From positions 464,818 through 528,817 of the forward strand of contig QANU01086265.1 in the NCBI GenBank assembly GCA_003254905.1: a stretch of 64,000 nucleotides of DNA. The letters are read 5' to 3'. How positions within the stretch are numbered: the first letter of the stretch is position 1; every line of letters starts with the position of its first letter. A program made the translations under genes and the position numbers. Below are positions 34,652 to 46,539 of this stretch, in pieces. The notes under the pieces were generated by a model. That model searched no databases and was not told the DNA's origin. It saw only the letters and a list, made by a program, of their open reading frames with translations. This stretch comes from Nissolia schottii (taxonomy: Eukaryota > Streptophyta > Magnoliopsida > Fabales > Fabaceae).

Positions 34652-36567
34652 TGTAATGACGCGCGATGAAGAGCCCATCGCAAGGGTCCAGGATGTTCTC
34701 AAAGACGAGATGCAGCACGTCGGCAGCAGCGAGGCGCTACAGCGCGCCACTATTGACTAGAAACCCTAATCTGCACCCCCTGGGCCAAAGAAGGGCCTGA
34801 CCCGCCCTTTTGGCCACCTCTCTGCCTATAAATAGAGGTTCCCTCTCGTCTTTTCAACTTGCTTAGAGCTTCAAACTCTTTTCCTCTCTAGAATGGAGTT
34901 CCTGCTCAATTGCTTCCTTTCTCCCTTGTGAAGATGCGACGTCTTTGCCTTGGATAGGTAGCCAATCCTTTTTAAGGATGGACTAGGGTAGTAAGCCCCG
35001 GTGCTGCTACTTTGATAGTGGTAGCCCTATCGGTCCATGGCCATCGTGTTGATGCCGGATTGCCGTAGTGATGCTAGATCGCTACCACAAAACGTACAAT
35101 TAAGTTTTCCTTATGGGTTTATGATGATGTGGTTTCTGTTGGCCTTTTCAGGTGCCAACACTATGCCACTTGGAACTCCCAGTGCCAGTGCTCCTCAGTT
35201 CCACGACATTCCAGGTGAGTGGAGGTCTCAGCCCGTTGACAGTTCCACTTTGGTGGTCCATTAATAAAGTCAGTTGTGCATTATAACATGTGTGTTTGTG
35301 TGTATATATATGTGTGTGAATGTATGTGTATGCTTAGTAGTTGATAATTACCATGCTTACATGATGATAATGATACGTTATATAATGACATGCTTATGCT
35401 ATGATAGGGCAGAGACTTAAGATTATAGACATGATACCCCTTTTTAGAACTGTTTGGTTAGGATTACATAACAGACCCTAATAAAAACTCCGATTAAGGA
35501 ATGAACCCCAACTAAGGACAGGTTTTGGCAAGGCACGGCTTGGTACTTAAGTTGCCCATTGTGACACACTTCTCTTACTTGGGAATCCTACCCTAAGTAT
35601 AGGACCTTAGTCCTTGATCCCAGACAAATAAATAAAGCTAAACTAACTAGGATACCCTTGTCATAATTGGTAGACTTAAGTCTTAACAACTTGGGTAATC
35701 AAGTTAACTCACCTAAAAGACTTTACAAATAGTATATCTTAGGATAAATGACCTAGAACAAGTACAAGGTTAACATCCCCATAAGATCAGACTCAGAATT
35801 AGATAGTTTTGAGCGTCAGGCTTCTCAGATTATGACATGCATGCCCTCCAAATTCAGATTATATGAGTGCTAGGCTCCTCAGATTAGGGTATGAGTACCT
35901 TCATAGGTATCTGGGTTGAGCGTATCGGAATCACCAGATTTATCCTGGTGAAGCAAGGTCGAGCTAAGGTTCCCTTGAATCGAGAATCGAAAGGCATATC
36001 TCCTCACGACCCTCTGCTAGGAGGCAGTCACACGCTACAAACAAATCAGATTTACTTTGCAACAGTTTATTTAGATTTACTTCAACTTCTATGCTTTATT
36101 TATCATTCAGTATATGTATGCCTAAATGCTATGACTACATGCAGTACATGTTATTTGTGCGGTACCGAGGTACCTACTATTAAGATGAAAAACTCACCCT
36201 TCTGTCAATATCATTTTTTAGATACAGTAGAGGATGGTGAGAACGTCCCCCTCGTCCTGTAAAAGCGAGAATTCAGCGTCAGTGGTAAGCTCTGCTTCAC
36301 AGTAGGGTTTACTAGAGTCATGTTAAATATGCTCTAGATGTCTAGGGCAAGATCCTTTATCTTAGTATTTTATATTCAGTTATGATTTCAGGCACCATGT
36401 AACTCAATATCTATTTTTAAATTGAAACCAATTATATAAAATAAATTGTTTTATAATGTTATTTATTTATTTATTCATAAACACTTCATGTACGTTAGTA
36501 TGCCACATTTGAGCTTCCGTAGGACAGTAGCCCTACGCGTAGTCACATCCTAAGTTGGGGTGTGACA
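34652..36567 (+). mobile_element. Solo LTR 3 (1,916 bp) with 5-bp target duplication AAGTT
   Basis: It begins TGTAATGACGCGCGATGAAG and ends AGTTGGGGTGTGACA (TG...CA). Perfect AAGTT repeats lie at 34,647-34,651 and 36,568-36,572. CCTATAAATAGAGG at about 34,825 is a TATA box on the + strand. GC-richer sequence follows, without a long reading frame. Excision in silico rejoins the host repeat (GGGACTAAGTT/GACC), which confirms the boundaries. Small open frames inside (around 35,037-35,264 and 35,891-36,262) have no family resemblance and are probably incidental. Confidence 0.88.
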
Positions 36568-36929
36568 AAGTTGACCAAAATTAAAATTGAGAGAGACTAA
36601 GTTGGGGGTTCATGTATCTTGCTTATCTACGTGGAATGGGTGACGTGGCAGTTAACATGCCACATCATTAACCACCATTAGTGAAACAAACGGAAGGACT
36701 AACGTGTCCAATTTTTTGAATTGAGAGTGATGAAATTGTCTGAAAAAATTTGAGAGGAACGAAATCGACCAAATAATATCTTTAAAGCCTGTGTACTTGC
36801 ATATTTCACACCCAACAAAATAACTTATATAGGGACCCTCAATAAACCTCCAAGACGAGCTCACTCGAAATGGAAAAAAGACTAAAAAGACTTAGAGTTC
36901 CTTCACCTCCTGCAATAGGGTCAGAGTAT

Positions 36930-38610
36930 TGTGGTGTCACCAATCCTAAATAACCAACCCCCCTCGACATGGCCATTAAGGGACACAGGCCATTTAATAC
37001 TACTGATAATACCCCATAACCCCCTCCCCCACTTCAGCATCTATCAAACCATTCTTGCGTCTAGAACTTTGCTAACGCAATTACATCATCAATCCTCACA
37101 ACTTTATCCTCAAGCATACACTTATTTCTCATATACCAGATTGTCCATATTGTATTATAGAAAGCAATTGTCCATTTCTTCATTTGTCCCCTTCTCAATC
37201 TTGTGAAAGCCTAGGCTTCAAAGAAATCTTTTGCTTTTTTAGGGCCCACCCACACACCATTCCAATGATTCAACCACACACACCAAATTTTGAACGCAAA
37301 ATTACACTTAAAGAATATGTGGTTTACAGATTCATCATGTGCACCACAAAGCACACACATTGTTTGTTGTGCATTTATAATTTGAAAAGACACTAACCTA
37401 TCTCTAGTGTTAAGTCTACCAATCAAGACAAACCAAGATAAGATTTCAATTTTAGAGGGGACTAAACCTTTCCATACCTGGGATGAGTAGCTAAAATTAG
37501 ATGTTTCTGGTGGAGCCTCCTTAATCTTGATGACCGCCTTTGCAAATGATTTGGTTGAGAACTCTCCTTGATTATTGAATTTCCACATAATTTTGTCCAC
37601 CAAATTCAAACACACGTTTGCCTCCATAATTCTTGCTTGAAGCTCAACTAGCATTTCATTCTCTCATTGGAATAACTCTTGTCTCCATTGGAGGCTCCAA
37701 ATTCATTCCAAACCATCCTAGAAAACCACAATAAGAAACCTTTGCTTTCCTCATATTCAAAACATAATACAATCTTGGAAATGCCTCCATCAACTTCGAG
37801 TCACCCACCCATAAATCTTCACAAAACATTGTTTTCTCACCATTTCGTACAACCAACCTGATTCCTTTGTGACAAATCACCCTCAACCAATCTTCTCCAT
37901 TTTGCATGTTCGAGATCCCTTGCCAAGGACCTCCAATTTGTCTAGACAGCTTCAAATTGTTTATGTGCAGCTCCTCGATTTGATTATAAGAAACTACTAT
38001 TCTCTTCCACAATGGGTAGTACTCCCACCACCATTTGAATAATAAGGCTGAATTGTTTATCACCAGGTCTCTTACACCCAACCCCTTGATTTTTAGGAAA
38101 TTGAATATGTGACCATTTAACTACTGTCATGCCTCTGTCCCCATTACCTTTCCCCAAAATAATCTTCTCTGAAGGCTTCCCTCACTTCTTCAAAACTTTA
38201 CTTGACAGTTGGAATGAATAGTCTCAGGAAGTACAACGAAAAACTGTTTAACACAAACTTAATCAACATAACCTTGCCTACTTTCAAAAGGGTTTTGGAT
38301 CTCCACATGCTTAACCAATCTTCCATTCTATCAATTACTTAAGGCTAGATGCTCACACATCTTGTATTCACTCCAATGGGGATACCCAAATATTTAAAAG
38401 GGAGGGTAGCAACTGAACATCCCAACATGTTTCTAATTTTGTCAACCTAATCTTGATCACAGCCAATGGGGATAATTACAAACTTGTAATTAATAGACAA
38501 CCCTGAGATCACACCAAAATAATCCAACATCATCATATAATTCTTCACTATACTCTAAGGCTTCTTAACCATGCCAAATAACTTCATGGTTCGCCCTTGT
38601 ATGCTTACCA
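36930..38610 (-). pseudogene. LINE ORF2 C-terminal remnant (RT end plus zf-RVT)
   Basis: On the minus strand, decayed RT thumb-type sequence (SGLSINYKFVI, LPFKYLGIPIGVNTR, LKVGKVMLIKFVLNS) at about 38,560-38,200 is followed by two open frames. 38,081-37,656 contains ALLFKWWWEYYPLWKRIV and RNGEKTMFCEDLWVGDSKL. 37,654-37,211 contains a zf-RVT domain (VPSKIEILSWFVLIGRLNTR; CVLCGAHDESVNHIFFKC). A frameshifted end (AFYNTIWTIWYMRNK) runs to about 37,000. These are hallmarks of plant L1-type LINEs. Several stops and shifts make it dead. No poly-A tail or target duplication was found. Confidence 0.85.
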
Positions 38611-39049
38611 TAAACCAAACAAATAGCACCCAAAAAATGGCAATCTTTGATTTTTTTTTCCTTTTACACAAATCCATTTTCCCCAGTAGAAATTATAACA
38701 TCCAACAGCAAATCTTTTTGCCAAACACAAATCAGACCCCGCTACCATTTATTGCATCCACCACTACCCAACAAAATTCATCTTCATCCCACATAGACCT
38801 AACAAACCTTCTGGATACCTGTGTTTTCATTGTTTCAGTGAGCCCAAAAAATCCACCCTATGTACCCTCACAACTTTCTTTACCATCTCCACATTCCCCA
38901 GGCCCCCCATAAAAGTAATTTCATCAGGGAATATGGCACATACCTTCCCTAGCTAGAACCTTCTTATTCTTGATTTCCAATCTTCTTTGCTCCCTCAGGA
39001 TCAGTTTCTTCTTTTCCTTTCTTCCACTTTATTTTTCCTTGATGTAATA

Positions 39050-40850
39050 AACTTGCAAATATTCATCAACAACAACATGTATGCTAAGTCCTTTCCCAAA
39101 GTTCCACATTTCTCGAGTAAGGTACCTAGAAATGACGTCCTCTTCCTCTGTTTCCAAAGCCTTCACACTTTCTGAATCCTTTCCCCCCAATTGTAAACTT
39201 TCTTCGCACGTCAGATTCTTCAATTGTATCGTCACCATATTTGAACTCATCACCAACGCCCAGGTCAGTGTCTCCCTCGATGTGGTTTACCAATGAAGAC
39301 TTCCCCCAATGGAGGAGGAGATTTTTACGCTCCTCTTTGTTGATTGGGTTGCCAACATCCCCATCTCCTGCCAACTTTATTAGTTTCCACTCCATTTGCT
39401 ACTTGGGCCTTAGTACCATTATTGGGCTCGAATCCTTGTGGGAATAGAGGCTAGAATGGTCCTTACTCCGTTGGGCCAACTTTTGTCCTTCATTGATACT
39501 GTTTAATTTTAGTGGGCTGAGACAATTAAGCTGAGATTGGCCCACGAAGCTCTTGCTCCCTTCTAAAAAATTCTTCTCTCTTCAATAACCCTCTGATGGC
39601 TATTCACTTGGCTTCCCAAAATTCCCTTCCCGCTTGCTTGTTTTGGTATGGAGCGACCATGATTGCCTACAACCTTCCCATAGGAACTTGATTGGTTGTT
39701 TTCAATTTCCCATAGGACCCTTTTATTTCCCTATCTCCCACTCTCATCATTGATGATCTTCGTTCCCCGTCTTCCACCACACAACCCCCCAGCCGCTTCT
39801 TGGTTCATCACCGGGGACAGTGTCAACATGTAGATTTGGATCTTGGTTTACAGTTTCCTTCCCCAGCATCTCCTTAACAAGTATGCACCATACCGAGTTA
39901 CCCACCTTCAACTTCACTTGGCCTTCAATGATTTGAGTCGTATGTGTATCTATAAGGATTCTTGTAGTTCCTATTGAGTAACCATTGATTGTGCTTTCAT
40001 CAATTTGGATAACTTCTCCCCATTCATCCCCAATTTTTTTGAAATTACTCTTAATCCACACTTGTGGTAGCACTCTATAGCACTTAATCCATGTCTTCCT
40101 GATCTGACACACTTCTCCTTTTGACAATTTACGAATATCTTCAAAGTCTTGTCGAAAGATATCTCTGTCCTATTACAACGCGTTCTTTCTATCCTTCTTA
40201 GAATCATATGTGGTTATCACCTTGTAATCCCCCATACTCCTTACATTGGTTACTTTCTGCCATTCCATGTACATTATTGTCGTGACTTTTGTATAGTTGA
40301 TCGATTTCGAGCTTTTGTCGATGATACTTTCTTCAGCCATTCAACATTTACAGCACTCATCTACGTACCACCACTTTGCCTTCATCTTGCTTCACCGACG
40401 CCACTTTTCGCATATTCCACCTTTGAGTGTTCTGTGGCTTATAGTTACTTTCCTTCTTCACCCATATCTTCCTTCTGCTAAGACTTTGGCCTACTCGCTC
40501 GTTCATGTAACTATTAGCTACATTTACTCATAGCCCTGTCACTGCATCCCTTTTCTCATACGCTTTTGATACAAATAGTTTACACCCTCGAATGACATGC
40601 CTGTTCCATTCTTTAATTACTTGTAGCGCCACATTTTTTTTGCTGTGTCTTATGAATGCAAATAGACATTTGCAGTCCCTTCTCCTTCTTCTTGATATTT
40701 AACTCTCAACAACTTTTCCATGGTGACTAAAAATCTGTTGCAACCAATCTCCAAACTCTTGTCATAGTCTAGTGTAGATTGTCAACGAAAATGGAAAACA
40801 AATTTTTTTGCCCTCCATAGCTTCTTTCGTCCTCCATAATTAACTGCTTG
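39050..40850 (-). pseudogene. LINE ORF1 remnant (RRM/gag-like nucleic-acid-binding protein)
   Basis: Minus-strand frames in order: an RRM-like start (KNLFSIFVDNL, about 40,800); then a block at 40,127-39,747 with KTWIKCYRVLPQVWIKSNFK, GDEWGEVIQIDES and TRILIDTHTTQ, typical of plant LINE ORF1; then an acidic tail at 39,395-39,126. Frames are broken by shifts and stops. The endonuclease and most of the reverse transcriptase, expected between this and the ORF2 piece, are missing: only about 450 bases separate them instead of several kilobases. An internal deletion is therefore clear. Open frames on the + strand across this interval are its shadows. Confidence 0.75.
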
Positions 40851-40859
40851 CTAATTAAC

Positions 40860-41609
40860 TGCAGTACTCCTTTGCCACATAGCTTTGAAGCATTAATGAT
40901 AGGGTCCCATGAGTAATGCTAGGTGAATAACATATGCATAATAAATATGGACAACCTATTAAAAAATAAAATTCATTCATTAAAAAAATATTTATTCTTT
41001 CTCCAGATCCCTTTTACTCTCTCTTTCTTGCCTCTCACTTTCTCTTTCTCTCACTACTTCTTCTTCTTCTCATGCATACTCATGTTCTTTAGGTTCTTTA
41101 AGTTTAGGTCGCATTCTTCTTCTTTCCATAACTTTGTTATCAATACCAATTTTTTTAAGATGTTGATTTTCGTGTTGGTTTTTCTACTTTATACTGTTGG
41201 TTTATTCATTTTAAGATGCTGATTTATTTTAGCGTGTTGGTTTATTGGTATTGATTTATTTTTGTTTATTTATTATCATTGTTTTGGCGTATTGGTTTCT
41301 TTGTTTCAGAGTGTTGATTTCTATGTTTTAGATTGTTTTATTTACAGAGGTTGTGTATTAGTGGTATGAAGTGTACATAGTACTCATAAAAGAAATCAAC
41401 ATCATTGCAAAAAGAAACCAACATGTCCGAAAAAAGAAACTAACACATGTCCGAGAAAAGAAACTAACATGACTGATACTGGTCTATTTTTATTATTTGT
41501 CATTGTTTTAGCATGTTGGTTATGTTAGGTTGTTGGTTTACATAGGTTGGATTGTTTATTACTTTGTTAGTTTCTTTATTTTTTTTAATGTGCAGGAATA
41601 ATACTTTGA
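40860..41609. other. AT-rich intergenic DNA, no gene seen
   Basis: T-rich low-complexity sequence. The word GAAACCAACA or its complement TGTTGGTTTC recurs at about 41,170-41,470 (for example GTTGGTTT, AAACTAACATG). No gene. Confidence 0.4.
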
Positions 41610-42011
41610 CTGCGTTTGATTGTTGAGACAAGACTGAAATACAAAGACATGAGATAGAGACATAAAGACAAAGACATACATACAAGTCAATCTTGTGTTA
41701 TGTTTGGTGATAGTGTACAAGACACACTTATTCGTATCTATATCTTGTTTGGTTTAGTAGAGACAAGATGGAAAATACACTTCAAATGACTTAAAATACT
41801 CTTATTACATTAATTTAATAGAAATTTTAAAAAAAAACACATTATCCTAATCTAAAAGGTTGTGTCCCTGTGTCCCAGCAAAATAAAGGTAAAAAAAATA
41901 CACAAATTTTCTGTCCTGAGACACAAATTTTTGTATTCGTCTCAATAAATAAACAAGATTTTTGTCTATGTATCTTAGTATTTTTGTCTTATCTCAATAA
42001 ACAAATGCTGC
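41610..42011 (+). mobile_element. MITE family A, copy 2
   Basis: It starts CTGCGTTTGATTGTTGAGAC and ends GTCTTATCTCAATAAACAAATGC. The ends are inverted repeats of about 25 bases. It aligns throughout with 8,251-8,660 in direct orientation with scattered substitutions. Non-coding. Confidence 0.75.
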
Positions 42012-42607
42012 ATTTTAGAATTGGTAGATGATTACACGCACATAGAAAAAGAGTGAGGATTGAAGAGAGAAAATTTGGAAGGAATGTAGCATTTCATTTT
42101 TTTGAATAAATTGTCATATTTATTATCCTTTTTGGTGTACATGTAACACTAATTCTTACAAATTGCTCAACACTAATTCTTACAAATTGCACGTGTAAGA
42201 TATGTGGTTTTGAACTCGATATTTTCTTAGGCAGTCATTAGTCCAAGACTCAGTTGTTCATCCCTTCAATTAATCTTTTGTAAGCGCCACTCACATTCTT
42301 TTGAAATCACAGTGATTACTATATAATTTATTTCATTTTTAAAATATGCTTTAATTAAATAGTTAAGTTATACTACTAGTTTATTATCATTTGTATATTT
42401 ATATAATATAATTATTTGATTACAATTTGTAAGAGTTTAATTAATTGTTGTACACTAAAACCGTAAAATATTTTTACAATGTCATTTGATCAAATTATTT
42501 TATATGCATAAATTTTAAAATAATAAATGAAAGAGTCAAACATTTTTACATAACAAAATTTGATTAAATGACAACGAATTTATTTTAATAAAAGCAATAT
42601 GCATACT

Positions 42608-42647
<40 letters not shown>

Positions 42648-42691
42648 CACATGTATGATACAAAATACATGCTTAAAATAATGCATCTATG

Positions 42692-42774
42692 AGACCAAAC
42701 AGGAGTTGGTCTAAGTGGTAAGCGACTTGGTATTACTTAACCAAGGTCCCGAGTTCGAGTGCGCAACCTAAAAA
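42692..42774 (+). mobile_element. Short tRNA-derived SINE with 17-bp target duplication
   Basis: Direct repeats AAAATAATGCATCTATG at 42,675-42,691 and 42,775-42,791 are identical and flank an 83-bp insert. The insert has an A-box-like block (TCTAAGTGGTAAGCG, 42,710-42,724) and a B-box (GGTCCCGAGTTCGAGTG, 42,745-42,761), and ends in poly-A. Its tRNA-like head resembles the 1,539-1,725 SINE, but the body is missing. Confidence 0.9.
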
Positions 42775-42791
42775 AAAATAATGCATCTATG

Positions 42792-43297
42792 TTGTTCATA
42801 TAATTGATTCATTATTTTCATTTTGGTACAAATGTAATTTTTTACCACATGCCTAACGTAAAGATATTACATTTATGCCGTGCTATTCATGAGCTTTTGG
42901 TTTTGGTGCAAAACTATACATGAGCTTAATTCTGATATATTAATACCAATATTGTTTGGAAAGTTAAACTTCTATGTAGTGAGTTTGTGGAAATTAAATT
43001 TCTTGAATGATTTTTCAACATATAATTAAATGATGCTATGAAAATGAAATTGAATATGTTATTGTTTACCATTATTATAGCATCCAATCTTAATAATCAC
43101 TTCTCCTAAAAGCTTAAACAAAAGAGAAAAGGTAACTTTAATGGTTTGATAAGAGCTGTAAATGATCGAACCCTTAACTTCTTAGTCACAGTGACTCTCA
43201 TACCATCCTAAGAATTATCTCTCCTGAAAATTTAAGTTAATGAAAAAAGACAATTTTAATGGTTTAATATTATATCTCTTTACACCCAATACGAACG
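42792..43297. other. AT-rich intergenic DNA, no gene seen
   Basis: No recognisable feature between the short SINE and the gypsy LTR. Confidence 0.4.
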
Positions 43298-43799
43298 TGT
43301 AACGAGATATTGCAACAGGGATTTTGTCCCAACAAAAACAAAACAAGCGAGCCCAACACAAGCCCAATCCAAACAAATTCAACAGAAATAAGGTTTGTCC
43401 AACAAAACACTACAGCAGTAAAATTCGAGTTCTTCACGTTCCGCTTCAGAGTTCAAAAAACAGAGTAAGGTTCAGTGGTTGCACAGAGGAAGAGCTCCTC
43501 GATCACCAACGCGTTCAGCCTCCTCAATGAGCGCACCCGAGGGGGATAAAGGACCGAATGGTGTGGTTGCGCTACCGTGGGTCACAGTTCCTGGAATGCT
43601 CACCTGCAGAAGCAAGGTGTCAACAATGGCAGAGCAAGATGAATACAGAGTAGAACAGGTGAGAAGAAAGTTGCTTACTATATTCATGCCTTTTCCCATT
43701 ACGTAGCCCTCCCATTTTGTATTCCTGCATCTCGTTCGTGTGCCCCTGTGCACGTTCTTGCTTTGCGAGATTTCTGACACACGATTGCCACTCCTAACA
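43298..43799 (-). mobile_element. Probable 3' LTR of the Ty3/gypsy remnant
   Basis: On the minus strand it runs from TGTTAGGAGTGGCAATCG to ATATCTCGTTACA (TG...CA), directly after the end of the pol frame (stop near 43,802). No second LTR exists in the window and the 5' end of the element is lost, so the boundaries rest on position and end bases only. Confidence 0.5.
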
Positions 43800-43801
43800 G
43801 T

Positions 43802-46284
43802 TTAGTCCTCGCGTTCAGCTTCTGTTTCCCCCTCCATCGTGCTATTTCTGTTTATTCTTTGTTTGCCCTCCAATTTTATTCCTCTTCCATCTTTGCCCTT
43901 GTAAGCCGTTGCAATACCTTCTCCTTTAACAACAACCCTGTCCTCAAGGTTGAGATATGGGTAAGTGCGCTTCAGTGTCTCATAATTTTCCCATGAAGCA
44001 TTTGCTGCTGTTGTTCCCTCCCACTGTACCAATACCTCCTGAATGTGTTGCCCTTCTTGCTGGCTGACCCTGTGCTGCAGGATTCCTGCTGGTTGTAATA
44101 TGGGGTTTGTTTCTGTCATTTGCAGGGGTAATGGTAGGTAAGGTGGTATGTGAGGGCCTTTGAAGCTCTTCCGCTGCGATATGTGAAAGACATTGTGGAT
44201 TCGTGCTGTGCTTGGTAATTTGACTTGGTAAGCCACCTTTCCTACCTTTGCTGTGATTTTGAATGGACCAAAGAATTTCAGTGCCATTTTTTGATTCTTT
44301 CTCAAGGAAACTGATTGTTGCCTGTATGGTTGGAGTTTAACAAGTACCATGTCTCCCACTTGCATCTGAGCATCCTTCCTTTTTTCATCTGCATTGATCT
44401 TCATGTGTGTTTGTGCCTTCTGCAAATTGCTTTTGAGGAGTTGTAAATGTGTATCCCTTTCAATCAGCATCTCTTGCATACTTATAGGGTCAATATGTTG
44501 CACTTTGTATCTCGCCAATTGTGGTGGTTCTCTCCCATACAACGCCTGAAATGGTGTCATTGATGTGCTGCTATGGTAGCTATTGTTATACCAATATTCT
44601 ACCCATGGTAGCATCTTGGTCCATTTGCTTGGATTGTTGTAGGTATAACATCTTAAGTACATTTGTAGGAGTTTGTTGAGATTCTCTGTTTGGCCATCGG
44701 TTTGCGGATGGTAAGCTGAACTCCTCTTCAATTTTGTTCCATGTAAATGGAATAATTTTTCCCAAAAGGCACCGGTAAATACCTTATCTCTGTCTGAAAC
44801 AGTGGAATTGGGAATTCCATGTAATTTTACCACTTTTGCCATGAATAACTCAGTCACGCTGCTGCTTGTATAGTCTTTTTTCATTGGGAAAAAATGAGCA
44901 AATTTTGTTAGCCTATCAATGACCGCCAATATCACTGTGTAACCTTGTGAGGGAGGAAGTCCCGTGATGAAATCCATAGCTATGTCTTCCCACACCTGAG
45001 TAGGAATAAGCAAAGGTTGTAGTAACCCCGCAGGCACTGCATGTTCTGTCTTGGCTCTTTGGCATATAGGGCATTGTAGGACATAAGCCTTGATGTCGCT
45101 ATGCATTCCTTGCTAATAGAATTGAGAACTGATTCTAGCAGCTGTTTAGGCTATTCCTGAGTGACCCCCTAACGTGGAGTCATGGAATTCTTTCAGAATT
45201 TTTGTTTTGATCTCAAGTTGGTTGGGTATCACCATTCTGTTCTTCCATAATAACATTCCTTGCTGCACATTGTAGAATCCCTGCTGTGCTTGCCCTGTTT
45301 GTAGCTGTTGGCAGATTGTTGATAACTCAGCATCTTTAAGCACTGCTTCTTTAATTTGTTGCATTAATTTACTATCTGCTGTAGAACAAATCAGATAGCA
45401 GGATCTAGATAATACATCTACTGGTATATTCTCTTTTCTCGGCTTGTATTGGATTGCAAAATCAAAGCCTATGAACTTGGGTAGCCACGCTTGCTGTTCG
45501 GGTGAGTGCAGTTGCTGTTCCAGCAATGATTTTAAACTCTTTTGGTCTGTTTTTAGAATGAACTTGTGGCCAACAATGTAGTGCCTCAACTTTGCTAGAG
45601 CCTCTGTAATTGCATAGAGTTCTCTTACATACGCTAATTTCTTTTGCATCATCAGACACAATTTCTTTGAGAAAAAGGCGATAGGGTGGTTGTCTTGGCT
45701 TAACACTGCCCCAATCCCTATTCCAGAGGCATCAGTCTCAATAGTGAATTGCTTGTTAAAATCAGGTAGTGCTAGTAGTGGTGCAGACATGAGTGTTGTC
45801 TTGAGTTTGGTGAATGCTTCCTAAGCCTTGTTGTTCCATTGGAAGGAGTCCTTTTTTAACAAATCAGTTAATGCAGCTGCAATTGCCGCATACCCTTTTA
45901 CAAATCGCCTATAGTACCCGGAAAAGCCTAGGAATCCTCTCAGCTGTTTGAGATTTTGTGGTTGTGGCCATTGTATCACAGCTTCAATTTTTGTCTTATC
46001 CATTGCTACCCCTTGTTTGGATATTGTATGCCCCAAATAATCAATCTCCTGCTTCCCGAAAGCACATTTAGACAATTTTGCATACAGTTTTTCCTTGAAT
46101 AACACCCTTAAAACTGATTCTACATGACATAAGTGTTGTTGCCAATTTTGGCTATATATAAGAATATCATCAAAAAAACACCAAAACAAACTTCCGTAGT
46201 TGATGTTGAAATATCTTATTCATCAAACTTTGAAATGTGGTTGGTGCATTTGATAGCCCAAATGGCATCACTAAAAATTGGGTT
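43802..46284 (-). pseudogene. Ty3/gypsy chromovirus pol remnant (RT-RNase H-integrase-chromodomain)
   Basis: Minus-strand order is as in Ty3/gypsy pol. The RT is truncated and starts at [17 protein letters not shown] (46,284), then [11 protein letters not shown] and IDYLGHTISKQG. RNase H has FTIETDASGIGIGAVLSQ and FILKTDQKSLKSLLEQ. Integrase has the HHCC region ending CPICQRAK, the core DFITGLPPS, D in TVSDRDKVF, and SAYHPQTDGQTENLNK. A chromodomain-like end (VLVQWEGTTAANASWENYET) marks a chromovirus. Breaks: one extra T in a T7 run (46,172-46,178), TAG at 45,821-45,823, and stops at 45,146-45,148 and 45,113-45,115. Gag, protease and the first half of RT are absent. It is dead. Confidence 0.92.
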
Positions 46285-46497
46285 TAGGTTTAGTGTTAGG
46301 GTTAGGGTTAAGATTTTAAAGATTAGTGGTAGGGTTTGTTTTTAGGGTTTAGGGTTATATTTAGGGTTTGATTAGAGTTTAGGCTTAGGATTTTGATTTG
46401 ATTATTAGGATTACAGTTGTGGCTAGGGTTATGGGTAGGGTTAAGTTTATAGGGTTTGGGTTATTGATTTGGGTTAGGGTTAGGGTAAGCAAGTAAA
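46281..46497 (+). repeat. Degenerate telomere-like (TTTAGGG/TTAGGG)n block
   Basis: About 215 bases made of TTTAGGG, TTAGGG and TTAGG units with interspersed variants, G-rich on the + strand (for example TTAGGGTTTAGGG). It abuts the truncated RT with no spacer. This is an interstitial telomeric repeat, not a chromosome end, because unrelated sequence continues on both sides. Confidence 0.88.
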
Positions 46498-46539
46498 TAA
46501 AGGTAAAATGGGGTATAAATGTAAAATTACTCGAGGGCA

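Larger units (their letters stand above)
33565..36790. mobile_element. Long inverted-repeat DNA element split by a solo LTR
   Basis: Two repeat units on the left (about 33,610-33,838 and 33,839-34,010), containing ATTTCGGTCAACTT and CTCTCAAATTTTTTT, recur in inverted orientation on the right. One right unit is at about 34,500-34,651 and the other at 36,573-36,780 (GAAATTGACC, AAAAAATTTGAGAGG). The outermost AAAGATATT also has an inverted partner near 36,777. Removing the LTR gives an element of about 1.3 kb. Paired subrepeats in inverted arms fit a MULE-type or fold-back element. No transposase is seen and target duplications were not resolved. Confidence 0.65.

Noticed and set aside
40149..40533. 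Overlapping + strand frames of 78-110 codons
   Set aside because: They are antisense shadows of the decayed LINE ORF1, whose minus-strand frames show recognisable motifs.
46281..46497. A true chromosome end (telomere)
   Set aside because: The repeats are degenerate, only about 215 bases long and flanked by unrelated sequence on both sides, so they are interstitial.
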